Assembly (NCBI RefSeq): GCF_039645975.1
Contig: NZ_CP147918.1
Coordinates: 930,001-994,000 of the forward strand
Source: Sulfurimonas sp. HSL-1716
Lineage (GTDB): Bacteria > Campylobacterota > Campylobacteria > Campylobacterales > Sulfurimonadaceae
DNA length: 64,000 bases
Direction: 5' to 3'
The translations under genes and the position numbers were made by a program. The notes under the pieces are model-generated. The model was not told the DNA's origin and searched no databases. It was given only the letters and a program-made list of their open reading frames with translations. This document shows, piece by piece, positions 25,777-36,168 of the stretch. Numbering within the stretch: the first letter of the stretch is position 1; every line of letters begins with the position of its first letter.

Positions 25777-28503
25777 ATGTCAAAAACAGTAACCATAATA
25801 GATACTTTCGGATTCTTTTTTAGAAGTTTTTATGCGCTTCCGCAGCATCTTAGCAACAAAGAAGGATTTCCGACGGGACTTTTAACGGGTTTTGTCAATT
25901 TCATCTCCTCTTTGCAAAAAGAGCATAGCAGCGATTATTTGGTGTTTGCGATAGACTCAAAAGGCGATACGTTTAGAAACGAGATAGATCCGAACTACAA
26001 AGCAAACCGCAGTGCGCCTCCGCACGAGCTGACCTTGCAGCTTCCCGTGGCGATAGAGTGGATAGACAAGATGGGTTTTCGTACTCTTGGCATGACGGGG
26101 TATGAAGCCGATGATATGATCGCTACCGTCGCGAGCATAGCCGTAAAAAAAGGGTATAACGTAAAGATAGTTTCCCATGACAAAGATCTTTACCAGCTTA
26201 TAGACGACGATAAGGTAGTATTGGTCGATGCCATCAAAAGAAAAACGATAAACGAAGCGGAGTGTATGCAAAAGTACGGCGTCACTCCCGGACAGTTTAT
26301 CGATTTTCAATCGCTTCTTGGCGACAGTGCGGACAATATCCCCGGTGTAAAGGGGATAGGAAAGGTGACTGCCCAAAAACTTATCTCGACCTACAAAACA
26401 CTTGAAAATATCTACGAAAACATAGACGATGTCACTCCCGCGGGAGTTCAAAAAAAACTGATCGAAAACAAAGAGAATGCTTTTATGTCTAAAAGGCTCG
26501 TTACACTGAGAAAAGATGTCTTTGACGAGTTTGATTTTGACGAGTACGAGATGCATTATGAAAATCCTTTTATTCCTATCTATGACGAACTTGTGCATTA
26601 TGAGATGAATGCCATTTTAAGATCGCTCCATGCAAAAGGGGTTATGGAGGAGCAAAAAACAGGTACTACCAAAAACGGAGTAGAAGTGGTTTATGAAACT
26701 ATCAAGGAGCCAAAACTCGAAGATTTCAAAACGACTCTTATAACGAACGCTGAAGCATTAAAAAGTGTTTTAGCGGCTTTAAAAACCGAAGATACCGTAG
26801 CTTTTGACACGGAAACCACAGGGCTCGATCCCTATAAAGACACGCTTGTCGGGTTCAGCTTCTGTTTTGATGCAAAACAGGCGTTTTACGTGCCTCTTGC
26901 CCATTCGTATCTGGGAGTTCCCCGGCAGATAGACGCAGAGGATGCAAAAGAGGCTATCAAAAAAATATTTGCCTGCAGAGTGGTAGGGCATAACATCAAG
27001 TTCGATCTTCATTTTGTGACAAAATTCTTAAGAGAGGATCTTGATATCTACGGAGACAGCATGATACTTGCATGGCTGCATGATCCCGAAGGCAAACTCT
27101 CGCTCGATCACCTCTCCAAAACGATGTTAAATCATACTATGATCTCGTTTAAGGATACGGTAAAAAAAGGAGAAACATTTGCTTCTGTCGAGGTCGAAGA
27201 TGCCTGCAGATATGCCGCAGAAGATGCTTTGATCACGCTTCGGCTTTACAATCTGCTTGTTCAAAAGTTTAAACACAACTCGACGGAGTATCTTTTAGAG
27301 GAGGCTTCAAACGTAGAATATCCCTTTATATCCACGCTTTTAAGGATGGAGCAAAACGGTATCACAGTCGATGACGGATTTTTGACTCTTTTTTTGCAAG
27401 AGGTGAAGCTGAGGCTTGCTTCTCTTACAAAAGATATCTACGCCGCCGCCGGATGTGAGTTCAATCTTAACTCTCCTCAGCAGCTCGGTACGGTTTTATT
27501 TGAAACGCTCGGGCTGCCTTCTGGGAAAAAAACAAAGACGGGGTATTCGACTGATGAAAAGGTCTTAAGCGCTCTTATCGGCGAGCATGAGATCATAAGA
27601 TATATACTCGATTACAGGGAGGTGCATAAACTCTATTCGACATATATCGAGCCGCTTTTGAAACTTTCGCAGGAGAGTGCAGACGGCAGAGTGCATACCT
27701 CTTTCGTTCAGACGGGAACGGCAACGGGGCGTCTGAGCTCAAAAAATCCGAATCTCCAGAATATTCCGGTAAGAAGCGATCTGGGAGTAAAGATACGCAG
27801 AGGTTTTACGGCGCCAAAAGGTAAAAAACTTGTCGGGATAGACTACTCGCAGATCGAGCTTAGGCTTCTTGCGCATTTTAGCGAAGACGAGGTGTTGGTA
27901 GACGCGTTTAAAGAGGATAAGGATATTCACCTTCAAACGGCGATAGTGCTTTTTGGAGAAGAGGAGGCAGCAGGCAAGAGGAACATCGCCAAGACAGTGA
28001 ACTTCGGGCTTTTATACGGCATGGGGCAAAAAAAGCTTTCAGATACCCTCAACATTAGCACGAAAGAAGCAAAAGATATCATTACGAAATATTTTGAGAA
28101 ATTTCATAACGTAAAAGAATATTTCAACTATATCATCGAAGAGAGCAAAGAGAAGGGCTATGTCGAAACACTGCTTCGCCGCAGACGCTATTTTGACTAT
28201 GCAAAAGCGACGCCGATGCTAAAAGCCGCATATGAAAGAGAAAGCGTGAACACAAAGTTCCAAGGCAGCGTGTCGGACCTTATAAAACTTTCCATGAACA
28301 AGATCGACGAGATCATACGGGCTGAAGATCTCGGAGCAAAGATGCTCTTGCAGATTCACGATGAACTGATATTTGAGATTGATGAAGATGCGGCAGAGGA
28401 ACTCGGGCTCAGATTCAAAAAAATTATGGAAGAGATATATGAACTTAAGATTCCTCTCAAAGCCTCTTTAAACATCGGAGATAACTGGGGAGAGCTGAAA
28501 TAA
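25777..28503 (+). CDS. polA: DNA polymerase I
   Basis: A 908-residue DNA polymerase I for Okazaki-fragment maturation and repair. The N-terminal 5'-3' exonuclease spans about residues 1-290 (TIIDTFGFFFRSFYALP, SHDKDLYQL, GDSADNIPGVKGIG). The 3'-5' exonuclease region retains VAFDTETTGLDPYKD and DLHF-type motifs, so proofreading residues seem present. The family A polymerase domain has the SQIELRLLAHFS motif A, the O-helix KTVNFGLLYGMGQ and motif C IHDELIFEI. AGGA lies seven bases before the ATG at 25777; the longer frame opening at a TTG six codons earlier is not preferred. Confidence 0.96.
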   Translation: MSKTVTIIDTFGFFFRSFYALPQHLSNKEGFPTGLLTGFVNFISSLQKEHSSDYLVFAIDSKGDTFRNEIDPNYKANRSAPPHELTLQLPVAIEWIDKMGFRTLGMTGYEADDMIATVASIAVKKGYNVKIVSHDKDLYQLIDDDKVVLVDAIKRKTINEAECMQKYGVTPGQFIDFQSLLGDSADNIPGVKGIGKVTAQKLISTYKTLENIYENIDDVTPAGVQKKLIENKENAFMSKRLVTLRKDVFDEFDFDEYEMHYENPFIPIYDELVHYEMNAILRSLHAKGVMEEQKTGTTKNGVEVVYETIKEPKLEDFKTTLITNAEALKSVLAALKTEDTVAFDTETTGLDPYKDTLVGFSFCFDAKQAFYVPLAHSYLGVPRQIDAEDAKEAIKKIFACRVVGHNIKFDLHFVTKFLREDLDIYGDSMILAWLHDPEGKLSLDHLSKTMLNHTMISFKDTVKKGETFASVEVEDACRYAAEDALITLRLYNLLVQKFKHNSTEYLLEEASNVEYPFISTLLRMEQNGITVDDGFLTLFLQEVKLRLASLTKDIYAAAGCEFNLNSPQQLGTVLFETLGLPSGKKTKTGYSTDEKVLSALIGEHEIIRYILDYREVHKLYSTYIEPLLKLSQESADGRVHTSFVQTGTATGRLSSKNPNLQNIPVRSDLGVKIRRGFTAPKGKKLVGIDYSQIELRLLAHFSEDEVLVDAFKEDKDIHLQTAIVLFGEEEAAGKRNIAKTVNFGLLYGMGQKKLSDTLNISTKEAKDIITKYFEKFHNVKEYFNYIIEESKEKGYVETLLRRRRYFDYAKATPMLKAAYERESVNTKFQGSVSDLIKLSMNKIDEIIRAEDLGAKMLLQIHDELIFEIDEDAAEELGLRFKKIMEEIYELKIPLKASLNIGDNWGELK

Positions 28504-28581
28504 GCAGGTAAGATAGGTTTTTTTATCTCTGTGTTTACTATGTTTTATTACAATACAGAGTCAAATATAAAAGGTGTAATA

Positions 28582-31500
28582 ATGAAAAAAATATTGTCAT
28601 TTATGGGCTCGATGAAAACAGCGGCTGTTTTGATGCTCATTTTTGCATTTTCTATCGGATACGCGACCATCGTAGAGAATGATTTCGGTACTATGACGGC
28701 AAAAGCCGATATATATAACGCAAGATGGTTTGAGATCCTTTTGGGACTGCTGGCCGTCAACCTCTTCTTAAATATTATAAACTTTAAGATGTACGCACGA
28801 AAGAAAACACTTATTTTTGTATTCCATGTCGCATTCTTTGTGATCCTCTTAGGCGCTGCAGTCACGCGCTATATGGGTTTTGAAGGGATGATGCATATAC
28901 GAGAAGGGCAAACTTCTTCGGTTATGACAAGTTCGGAACCTTATCTAAACGTCAAAGCGACCGACGGTACTAATACCGTAGAAAGTTTCAAAAAACTTTA
29001 TCTCTCTAAAAACGCATCCAACAGTTATAACCAGAATATCAAGATCGGTGCCAAAGAGATGCATGTAAAACTTGCAGAATATATTCCCGATGCCGTCATA
29101 CAGCTTGTCGAGGATAAAAACGGAAAACCGACCGCAAGCATGATGGTCACTTTAAACGGACGGGGGCAGAGCGTTCAGCTTTCACAGGGAGAGTTTTTTG
29201 AAACGGGCGATCTGGTTCTGGATTTCGGCTCGGGCAAAAAATTTGACAAGCCCGTGATAGAGATATTTGTCGATAACAAAAAAATCTACATAAACCATCA
29301 AATGGATCTGACATATCTTAAGATGGACGACAAAAGCGGCGGAACACTTAAAGCAAATTCGAAAGAGGAGCTCGTGACCCGCATCCTTCATTCATATAAC
29401 AATACGAACTTCGTGCTGCGCGAGTTTTATCCTTCGGCTGTGAAAAAGATCGTTCGCAATCCGAATGCAAAAGCCAGAAATCCGGGCATAGACGCTTTGC
29501 GCTTTGAGGTCGGTGACGCAAAAGAGAAAAAAACGGTCTTGGTATACGGCCGTTCGGGTGATATCGGGGACGATTCAAGCGTTCTTGTGGACGGCGTAAA
29601 GCTCTCGATCAATTACGGAGCAAAGATCATCAATCTGCCGTTTGGTATAAAACTCAACGATTTTCAGCTTGAACGCTATCCTGGCTCGATGTCTCCCGCA
29701 TCGTACGCAAGCGAGGTAACACTGATAGACAAGGAGCAGAACCTGCAAGAACCTTACCGCATCTATATGAACCATATCCTCGATCACCGCGGATACAGAT
29801 TTTTCCAGTCCTCTTACGATCAGGATGAAAAAGGGACCATACTCTCGGTCAATAACGATCCAGGTACGATCATAACGTATATAGGATATTTGATGCTTGC
29901 CGTAGGAATGTTCGGTTCTCTGTTCATGTCAAACGGCAGATTTGCGAAACTCTCCAAAAAAGCAAAAGAGATAAGCGCGAGCAGAACCGTAGCGGCACTA
30001 TTGGCACTGGCGGCTGTATTTACCTATAGCAACTCGTATGCCGAGGAACTAAACCCTATCATTAAGACGATAAAGTCTTTTGACAAAGGGCATGCGGACA
30101 AGTTCAGCAGGATAGTCGTACAAGACAGCAGCGGACGTATGAAACCGTTTGATACGCTGGCAACCGAGATATTAAACAAGATACATAGAGGAAACTCCAT
30201 ACTGGGGCTTGATGCAAACCAGGTCATACTCGGGATGATGATACGTCCGGACGCGTGGCGCGAGATCAAGATGATCAATACGTCGAACAAAGAGATCAAT
30301 AAGATCCTCGGTATCCCTAAAAGCGAAAGATACGCTTCCTTTTCGCAGTTCTTTCAGGCTCCTAACGACTTGCAAGGATACAAACTTGAAAAATATGCCG
30401 ATGAAGCGATCCGCAAAGCACCTAATAACAGAGATAATTTCGATAAAGCGGTTTTAGCCGTGGACGAACGCGTAAACGTCGCGTATATGGTCTATTCGGG
30501 CGCTATTGTCAAGATATGGCCGAAACCAAACGATATTAACCATAAGTGGTTTGCGACGGTCGATGCTCTGCAAACCTTTGACAAAACGATCTCTTTAAAC
30601 ATCAGAAACATCGCAATCGATTATTTTTCCAATGTCGATAAAGCTTTAAAAACCGGTGACTGGACAAAAGCCGATAAGGCGTTGACGAGAATAGAAAAAT
30701 ATCAGCGTTTTTACGGTGCGGCGGTCTATCCAGAAGATAAAAAAATATCTTTGGAGATAGCTTACAACCACTCGTATGTCTTTGAAAAGCTTTGGCCTCT
30801 TTACTTCCTTGTCGGTTTCGTGCTTTTAGCGCTCTCTTTTGTAAAGATACTCAGACCTTCGTTTAAGATAGACATATATAGCAAATCCGCAATGTTCCTG
30901 CTTATAGCCTTCTTTATTGCGCATACCATGGGGCTTGCCGTGAGATGGTATATTTCGGGACATGCGCCTTGGTCGAACGGTTTTGAATCCATGGTCTATA
31001 TTGCATGGGCGACGGTGCTTGCAGGATTTATCTTCTCTAAACATTCACCGATCACTCTTGCTTCGACATCTATTCTGGCGGGATTGATCCTGTTTGTTGC
31101 GCATCTTAACTGGATGGATCCGAAAGTCACTAACCTTGTACCGGTGCTTCAGTCGTACTGGTTGAGTATCCACGTCTCCATGATCACCGCAAGTTACGGT
31201 TTCTTGGGACTTGGAGCACTTTTGGGCTTTATTACGATCATTCTTTTTGTCGTAAAAAATAAACACAACGACAAACGTATCAGCAGTTCCATTATCGAGC
31301 TCAACGCCATAAACGAGATGAGTCTTCTTATAGGGCTTGCGATGCTTACTACAGGGAACTTTTTAGGCGGCGTCTGGGCGAACGAGAGCTGGGGGCGCTA
31401 CTGGGGATGGGATCCAAAAGAGACATGGGCCTTGGTTACTATTTTAGTCTATGCGGTCGTCGTACACCTTAGATTTATTAAATCGCTGTATACGCCTTTT

Positions 31501-31698
31501 AATTACAGTGTCATATCCCTGCTGGCGTTTACGTCGGTTATCATGACGTATTTCGGCGTAAACTACTATCTTGCGGGTATGCATTCATACGCAAAGGGCG
31601 ATCCCGTACCGATCCCCGGTTTTGTGCCTGTAACGTATATCATCATCTTCGCTCTTATAGCTCTTGCCTTTAAAAACAGAAAATTGGCCGTAAAGTAG
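28582..31698 (+). CDS. ccsBA: Fused ResB-CcsA cytochrome c biogenesis protein
   Basis: A 1038-residue system II cytochrome c synthase, exporting haem and attaching it to apocytochromes in the periplasm. The N-terminal ResB/CcsB part has membrane helices at about residues 15-35 and 50-100 and a large periplasmic domain, followed by a further helix near residue 440. The C-terminal third is CcsA, with the tryptophan-rich haem-handling segment ANESWGRYWGWDPKETWALV and conserved histidines in flanking helices. Such single-chain fusions are typical of Campylobacterota. The chosen ATG (28582) begins a clear membrane segment and has AAAGG upstream; the frame extends 17 codons further back without support. 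Confidence 0.95.
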   Translation: MKKILSFMGSMKTAAVLMLIFAFSIGYATIVENDFGTMTAKADIYNARWFEILLGLLAVNLFLNIINFKMYARKKTLIFVFHVAFFVILLGAAVTRYMGFEGMMHIREGQTSSVMTSSEPYLNVKATDGTNTVESFKKLYLSKNASNSYNQNIKIGAKEMHVKLAEYIPDAVIQLVEDKNGKPTASMMVTLNGRGQSVQLSQGEFFETGDLVLDFGSGKKFDKPVIEIFVDNKKIYINHQMDLTYLKMDDKSGGTLKANSKEELVTRILHSYNNTNFVLREFYPSAVKKIVRNPNAKARNPGIDALRFEVGDAKEKKTVLVYGRSGDIGDDSSVLVDGVKLSINYGAKIINLPFGIKLNDFQLERYPGSMSPASYASEVTLIDKEQNLQEPYRIYMNHILDHRGYRFFQSSYDQDEKGTILSVNNDPGTIITYIGYLMLAVGMFGSLFMSNGRFAKLSKKAKEISASRTVAALLALAAVFTYSNSYAEELNPIIKTIKSFDKGHADKFSRIVVQDSSGRMKPFDTLATEILNKIHRGNSILGLDANQVILGMMIRPDAWREIKMINTSNKEINKILGIPKSERYASFSQFFQAPNDLQGYKLEKYADEAIRKAPNNRDNFDKAVLAVDERVNVAYMVYSGAIVKIWPKPNDINHKWFATVDALQTFDKTISLNIRNIAIDYFSNVDKALKTGDWTKADKALTRIEKYQRFYGAAVYPEDKKISLEIAYNHSYVFEKLWPLYFLVGFVLLALSFVKILRPSFKIDIYSKSAMFLLIAFFIAHTMGLAVRWYISGHAPWSNGFESMVYIAWATVLAGFIFSKHSPITLASTSILAGLILFVAHLNWMDPKVTNLVPVLQSYWLSIHVSMITASYGFLGLGALLGFITIILFVVKNKHNDKRISSSIIELNAINEMSLLIGLAMLTTGNFLGGVWANESWGRYWGWDPKETWALVTILVYAVVVHLRFIKSLYTPFNYSVISLLAFTSVIMTYFGVNYYLAGMHSYAKGDPVPIPGFVPVTYIIIFALIALAFKNRKLAVK

Positions 31699-31704
31699 CG
31701 TAAA

Positions 31705-32400
31705 ATGGAGTTTGGCGGATTTTCAAAAGAGGTGATCCCTTTTTTGAAAGATATTTCTAAAAATAACAACAAAGAGTGGTTCTTAACGCAAAAATCACGA
31801 TACGAGAAGATTATACTCGAACCTTCTCGCGATTTTGTCATCGAGATGGGCGAACACCTGATGGCAATTGAGCCTACTATCAACGCCGTTCCCAAAATCA
31901 ACGGTTCTCTCTTTCGCATATATAAAGACAGCCGGAGAAATAAAACGGCCTTGAGCGACCCCATTAAAACCCGTATAGGCTATATCTTTTGGCAGGGAAA
32001 TAAGAAACGTCTGCAAAGCAGCAGTTTTTATATGCATTACGGTATAGACGAGCTTTTCGTGGCGGTCGGCATACGATGGTTTGAAAAAGAGATACTGGAA
32101 GCTTACCGTCATTATATAAAAAACGAACAACACAGAGAGGAACTGGCGGGAATATTACAAGACCTGAAAAAGCAGGGGTATGAGATCATGCCGCCATCTA
32201 TGAAAAGATATCCCGTCGGTTTTAAAAAAGAGATGCCAAACGCAGAACTTTCGCTTTATAAAGAGATGGCTGCATATAAAAGATATGACCCTCATTTGAT
32301 AGAGGAGGGTAGCAAACTCATAGATACTCTTTATAAGGACTACGAAGCGATGGCTCCGCTTCAAAAATGGATATACGAGATGAGCATCTCTCTTGGTTGA
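31705..32400 (+). CDS. DUF2461 family protein
   Basis: A 231-residue protein of the DUF2461 family, whose molecular role is not established. Characteristic features are the N-terminal FLKDISKNNNKEWFLTQKSRYE segment (in part), FRIYKDSRRNK, and YMHYGIDELFVAVGIRWFEKE. It is soluble. The start lies six bases after the ccsBA stop, suggesting cotranscription but not necessarily related function. Confidence 0.88.
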   Translation: MEFGGFSKEVIPFLKDISKNNNKEWFLTQKSRYEKIILEPSRDFVIEMGEHLMAIEPTINAVPKINGSLFRIYKDSRRNKTALSDPIKTRIGYIFWQGNKKRLQSSSFYMHYGIDELFVAVGIRWFEKEILEAYRHYIKNEQHREELAGILQDLKKQGYEIMPPSMKRYPVGFKKEMPNAELSLYKEMAAYKRYDPHLIEEGSKLIDTLYKDYEAMAPLQKWIYEMSISLG

Positions 32401-32483
32401 CACCTTCATTAATGCTTTTTTATAAATATTGATTAAGATATATAGTTATAAGATATCATTATATCAATAAAAAAGGAGTCAAA

Positions 32484-32909
32484 ATGTTTCTTACTAAGTT
32501 CGATCCGTTTCAAGAGCTGCGCAATTTAGAAAAAAAGATGTCTATGAGCTTCCCTTCTCTTTCACCGGAAGGCTCTCTGTCAAGTTTTGTTCCGGTGGTC
32601 AATACCCGAGAAGGTGAGTTCGCCTACCACGTAGAAGTCGATCTTCCCGGTGTTAAAAAAGAGGATATTTCGATCGATGTCAAAGATAACGTACTAACGA
32701 TATCGGGAGAGAGAAAATACAAAAACGAAGTTGATAAAGACGATTATTACAGATGCGAGAGCAGCTATGGCAAGTTTCAAAGAAGTTTCACACTTCCAAA
32801 AGATGCCGATGCCGAAAATATCAACGCCTCTACCGAAAACGGTGAGCTCGAGGTCGTTATTCCGAAATTGGCAAAATCCTCTGATGCTAAAAAAATAGAG
32901 GTCAAATAA
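32484..32909 (+). CDS. Small heat shock protein, Hsp20 family
   Basis: A 141-residue alpha-crystallin-type chaperone that holds unfolding proteins. The alpha-crystallin domain spans about residues 40-130, with VDLPGVKKEDISIDVKDN, LTISGERKY, the FQRSFTLPKDAD strand, and ENGELEVVIPK carrying the conserved L-x-V-x-I-P pattern. AAGGAG lies seven bases before the ATG. Neither a CIRCE element nor an HspR-type box was seen upstream. It is convergent with dnaJ, 12 bases away, grouping two chaperones. Confidence 0.94.
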   Translation: MFLTKFDPFQELRNLEKKMSMSFPSLSPEGSLSSFVPVVNTREGEFAYHVEVDLPGVKKEDISIDVKDNVLTISGERKYKNEVDKDDYYRCESSYGKFQRSFTLPKDADAENINASTENGELEVVIPKLAKSSDAKKIEVK

Positions 32910-32921
32910 AGAGCAAAAAGC

Positions 32922-34046
32922 CTATTTGAACCAGCTTTTCATTTTATCTATGGCAGAATCCAAAACGCTTTCGTGTGGTTTCGATTCTATGCCGAAAGAC
33001 TCTTGCAGTTTTGCAAGAAGCTGTCTCTGCTCGTCGTTGAGCTTTTTGGGATAGGTAATGTTCACCTGAGCGATCAGATCGCCTTTGCCATGACCGTGGA
33101 CATCGTCGATCCCCTCTTTTCTAAATTTGAACTGCTGTTTGTCGCGTGTACCGACATCCAGTTGAAGTTTCAGTTCTCCCGTGAGTGAAGGGATGGTTAT
33201 CTCTTCTCCCGTTATCGCCTGAGTGAAAAATACCGGAATCTCGATATAAACATCGTTTTCGCTTCTAATGAAATGTTTGTCCGCCTGTACGCTGAAGGTC
33301 ACATAGAGGTCGCCGCGGTGGCCGTTCTTGCCTATGTTACCGCGTCCGCCGACTCTGAGTCTGTTGCCCGAATCTATCCCTTTTGGCACATTGATCGTTA
33401 CGCTCTCTTTAACTTCGGTGTATCCGCTGCCGCGGCAGTCACCGCATTTTTCAGAGGGCATGCTTCCCTCGCCGTGACAGACGGGACATGTCTGGGAGAA
33501 CGTCATAAAACCTTGACGGATATAGACCTGTCCTTTTCCCTGACATTGGCCGCAGGTAGAGAGTTTACCGTCTTTTGCTCCCGTACCTTTACAGCTTTGG
33601 CATGATTTTTTGTATTTGTAGTTTATCTCTTTTTCGCAGCCGAATACCGCTTCATTAAAACTGATGCTCATGTCGACGTTCATATCAAGAGGGAACTTGT
33701 CCATATCTGCGCGAGAACGTCTGGATCCGCCGCCTCCAAAACCGCCGAACATCTCTTCAAATATACTGCCCAGATCCTCAAAACCGCCCATCCCAGACGA
33801 CGAACGGCCTGTGCCCATTCCTTGAAGCCCCTCTTTGCCGTATCTGTCGTAGATGGATCTTTGTTTATCGTCGCTTAGCACTTGATAGGCTTCATTTATA
33901 AATTTAAATTTTATTTCTGCCTCTTTGTCACCCTGATTCTTGTCGGGGTGGTACTCTTTGGCAAGCCTTCTGTAGGCTTTTTTAATTACAGATTTGTCTG
34001 CATTTTGGTCTATCTCTAATATTTCATAATAACTTAAATTTTCCAA
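32922..34046 (-). CDS. dnaJ: DnaJ-type Hsp40 co-chaperone
   Basis: A 374-residue type I Hsp40 that stimulates DnaK ATPase. The J domain (residues 4-70) contains the HPD motif in [17 protein letters not shown] Gly/Phe-rich linker follows ([11 protein letters not shown]), then four zinc-binding CxxCxGxG repeats at about residues 148-215 ([32 protein letters not shown]) and the C-terminal substrate-binding domains ([21 protein letters not shown]). All parts are intact. It is not beside dnaK here. Confidence 0.96.
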   Translation of the reverse strand: MENLSYYEILEIDQNADKSVIKKAYRRLAKEYHPDKNQGDKEAEIKFKFINEAYQVLSDDKQRSIYDRYGKEGLQGMGTGRSSSGMGGFEDLGSIFEEMFGGFGGGGSRRSRADMDKFPLDMNVDMSISFNEAVFGCEKEINYKYKKSCQSCKGTGAKDGKLSTCGQCQGKGQVYIRQGFMTFSQTCPVCHGEGSMPSEKCGDCRGSGYTEVKESVTINVPKGIDSGNRLRVGGRGNIGKNGHRGDLYVTFSVQADKHFIRSENDVYIEIPVFFTQAITGEEITIPSLTGELKLQLDVGTRDKQQFKFRKEGIDDVHGHGKGDLIAQVNITYPKKLNDEQRQLLAKLQESFGIESKPHESVLDSAIDKMKSWFK

Positions 34047-34164
34047 AACACTCTCCGCTGATGATCTAAAATTTTTTTGGAATTATAACAAAAATAGTTG
34101 ATGTATTACTTAGTTATTAACTATAACTTGATACAATAATATAAATTATTTCAAGGTTTATTGC

Positions 34165-36168
34165 GTGTTCAGACTTCCCCATCTCCTTCGTTTTTTAGCC
34201 GTCTATATAGTTTCAACGACACTTTTTTTATCAGTTTTGAGACTGATATTTTATTTTTATTTCACAGATCCTCTTTCTCCTCTGTCATCGTATGACTTTT
34301 GGATGTCGCTGTGGCTTGGAAGCAGATTCGATCTTAGAATGGTAGTGATCATGGCCGCGCCTTTGTTCTTTTTAGGATGGATCCCGTATCTTTCCCCTTT
34401 TAAAAACAGAGTGGCAAAATATTTTTGGATCACCTATCTTACGATCATTTTTGCCGTATATATGTTCTTTTACGCAGTAGATTTCGGTTTTTACTCTTAT
34501 CTGGGAAGCAGACTTGATTTTACGGCCGTAAGACTTTTGGAAGATTTCGATACGGCTATGGAAATGGTCTGGGAAAGCTACCATGTCATATGGATAAATA
34601 TCGGCTTTATTCTGCTTGTAAGCGTGTTTGCATGGCTTGTCGGCAAACTTTTTACCTCCATAGAAAAAAAAGAGAATGTTCATTATTCTATTATGATGAA
34701 GATCATCGTAGGTTTTGTTAGTTTTTTCATACTTTTTGCCATGGGATGGGGAAAACTGAACCAGTACCCGCTTCGCTGGTCGGATGCATCTTTTTCAAAA
34801 CATCCGTTTGCCGCGCAGCTTACGTATAATCCGATCCATTACTTTTTTGATACTTGGAAAAACGGCCGTATCTCTTATGATGTAAATAAGGTCAGAAGTT
34901 ATTACGACGTGATGGCGGATTATCTCGGCGTCGTGCATAAAGATAAAGAGAAACTTTATTTTAAACGTCAGGCAAATCCAATCAATCCGGTAGGCGGCAA
35001 ACCAAACGTCGTCATCGTCTTGATGGAGTCTTTTGCGTCTTATAAATCCAGCGTATCGGGGAATCCTATCAATCCTTCTCCTTATTTGAAAAAATATGCA
35101 GACAAAGGATGGTATTTTAAAAACTATTTCACTCCTACCGTAGGAACTGCAAGAAGCGTCTATGCTCTGCTCACATCTCTTCCCGATACGGAGCTTCACG
35201 GAACGTCAAGCCGTAATCCGCTCATAGTTAATCAGCACAGTATCTTGGAGGATTTTAAAGGATACAGAAAGCTTTATTTTATAGGCGGCTCAGCGTCATG
35301 GGGAAATATACGCGGGATGCTTAATGAATCCATGGACAACCTCGATCTTTACGAGGAAGAAAGATACAGTGCACCGCGTACAGACGTATGGGGAATATCC
35401 GATGCGGATCTGGCGATAGAAGCCAACAAAGTACTGGTAAAAGAGAAAGAGCCGTTTGTTGCGGTCATCCAGACATCGGGCAACCACAGACCATATACGA
35501 TTCCGGATAACGAGCATGGTTTCAAAATCCGTACTGACGTACCTCTTAAAGAGGTAAAAAAATATGGATTTGCGTCCCTTGAAGAGTATAATTCTTTTAG
35601 ATTCTTAGATTATTCGGTGGGTCTTTTTATGCGCGAAGCCGAAAAGAGCGATTACTTTAAAAATACGATCTTCGTGTTTTGGGGAGATCATGGAATAGAC
35701 GGCTATTCGCAGCATGTGCCGCCGGGAGAAAGTACGTCGAATCTGGGACTGGGATCGTTTCGCGTACCGTTTGTGATCTACTCGCCTATGATAAAAGAGC
35801 ATAAGGTCTTTGACACGGTTATGTCGGAACTGGATGCTCTGCCTTCTATCGCTTCATTGGCGGGCATCCATTACACGGCTACGACTTTGGGACGCAATGT
35901 CTTTGATCCGCAGTTTAAAGACAGCCATTTTGCATATACGATGTTCAACCGTGCCGATCCTACGCTGGGTCTGGTCGGAAAAGAGTTTTACTATAAAAGC
36001 ACGAACAAGTTTGAAGGGTTGTACAAAATAGACAGCCAGACTCCTCTTAAAGATCATTCCAAAGAGCATCCGGAGCTGTTTAACAGGATGAAGACATTAG
36101 CGCACGGTATTTACCAGACGGCAAAGTACATACCTTACTTCAACAAGCGCAGAGACGCTCACGAATAA
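34165..36168 (+). CDS. LtaS/OpgB-like sulfatase-fold membrane transferase
   Basis: A 667-residue inner-membrane protein. Five hydrophobic helices span about residues 5-200; a periplasmic alkaline phosphatase-like (sulfatase fold) domain follows from about 270. NVVIVLMESFASYKSS has the metal-binding Glu, TVGTARSVYALLTS the nucleophile Thr, GISDADL a conserved Asp and FWGDHGID the metal-binding Asp-His. The family transfers phosphoglycerol or phosphoethanolamine to cell-envelope acceptors; a Gram-negative would more likely use it on glucans or lipid A than on lipoteichoic acid (inference). The start is a GTG with AAGG nine bases upstream. Its 3' end overlaps the convergent truA by ten bases. 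Confidence 0.9.
   Translation: MFRLPHLLRFLAVYIVSTTLFLSVLRLIFYFYFTDPLSPLSSYDFWMSLWLGSRFDLRMVVIMAAPLFFLGWIPYLSPFKNRVAKYFWITYLTIIFAVYMFFYAVDFGFYSYLGSRLDFTAVRLLEDFDTAMEMVWESYHVIWINIGFILLVSVFAWLVGKLFTSIEKKENVHYSIMMKIIVGFVSFFILFAMGWGKLNQYPLRWSDASFSKHPFAAQLTYNPIHYFFDTWKNGRISYDVNKVRSYYDVMADYLGVVHKDKEKLYFKRQANPINPVGGKPNVVIVLMESFASYKSSVSGNPINPSPYLKKYADKGWYFKNYFTPTVGTARSVYALLTSLPDTELHGTSSRNPLIVNQHSILEDFKGYRKLYFIGGSASWGNIRGMLNESMDNLDLYEEERYSAPRTDVWGISDADLAIEANKVLVKEKEPFVAVIQTSGNHRPYTIPDNEHGFKIRTDVPLKEVKKYGFASLEEYNSFRFLDYSVGLFMREAEKSDYFKNTIFVFWGDHGIDGYSQHVPPGESTSNLGLGSFRVPFVIYSPMIKEHKVFDTVMSELDALPSIASLAGIHYTATTLGRNVFDPQFKDSHFAYTMFNRADPTLGLVGKEFYYKSTNKFEGLYKIDSQTPLKDHSKEHPELFNRMKTLAHGIYQTAKYIPYFNKRRDAHE

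Noticed and set aside
32401-32483. Searched for CIRCE or HspR-type operators before hsp20
   Set aside because: No matching inverted repeat was found; only AT-rich DNA with a weak 7-bp repeat.
33006-33020. TTTGCAAGAAG inside dnaJ matches the end of the MITE-like element
   Set aside because: Only about a dozen bases match, no second inverted end is nearby, and the DNA encodes a normal part of DnaJ.
34100-34135. Short palindrome TAGTTA-T-TAACTA upstream of the sulfatase-fold gene
   Set aside because: Very short and AT-only; expected by chance in this intergenic DNA.
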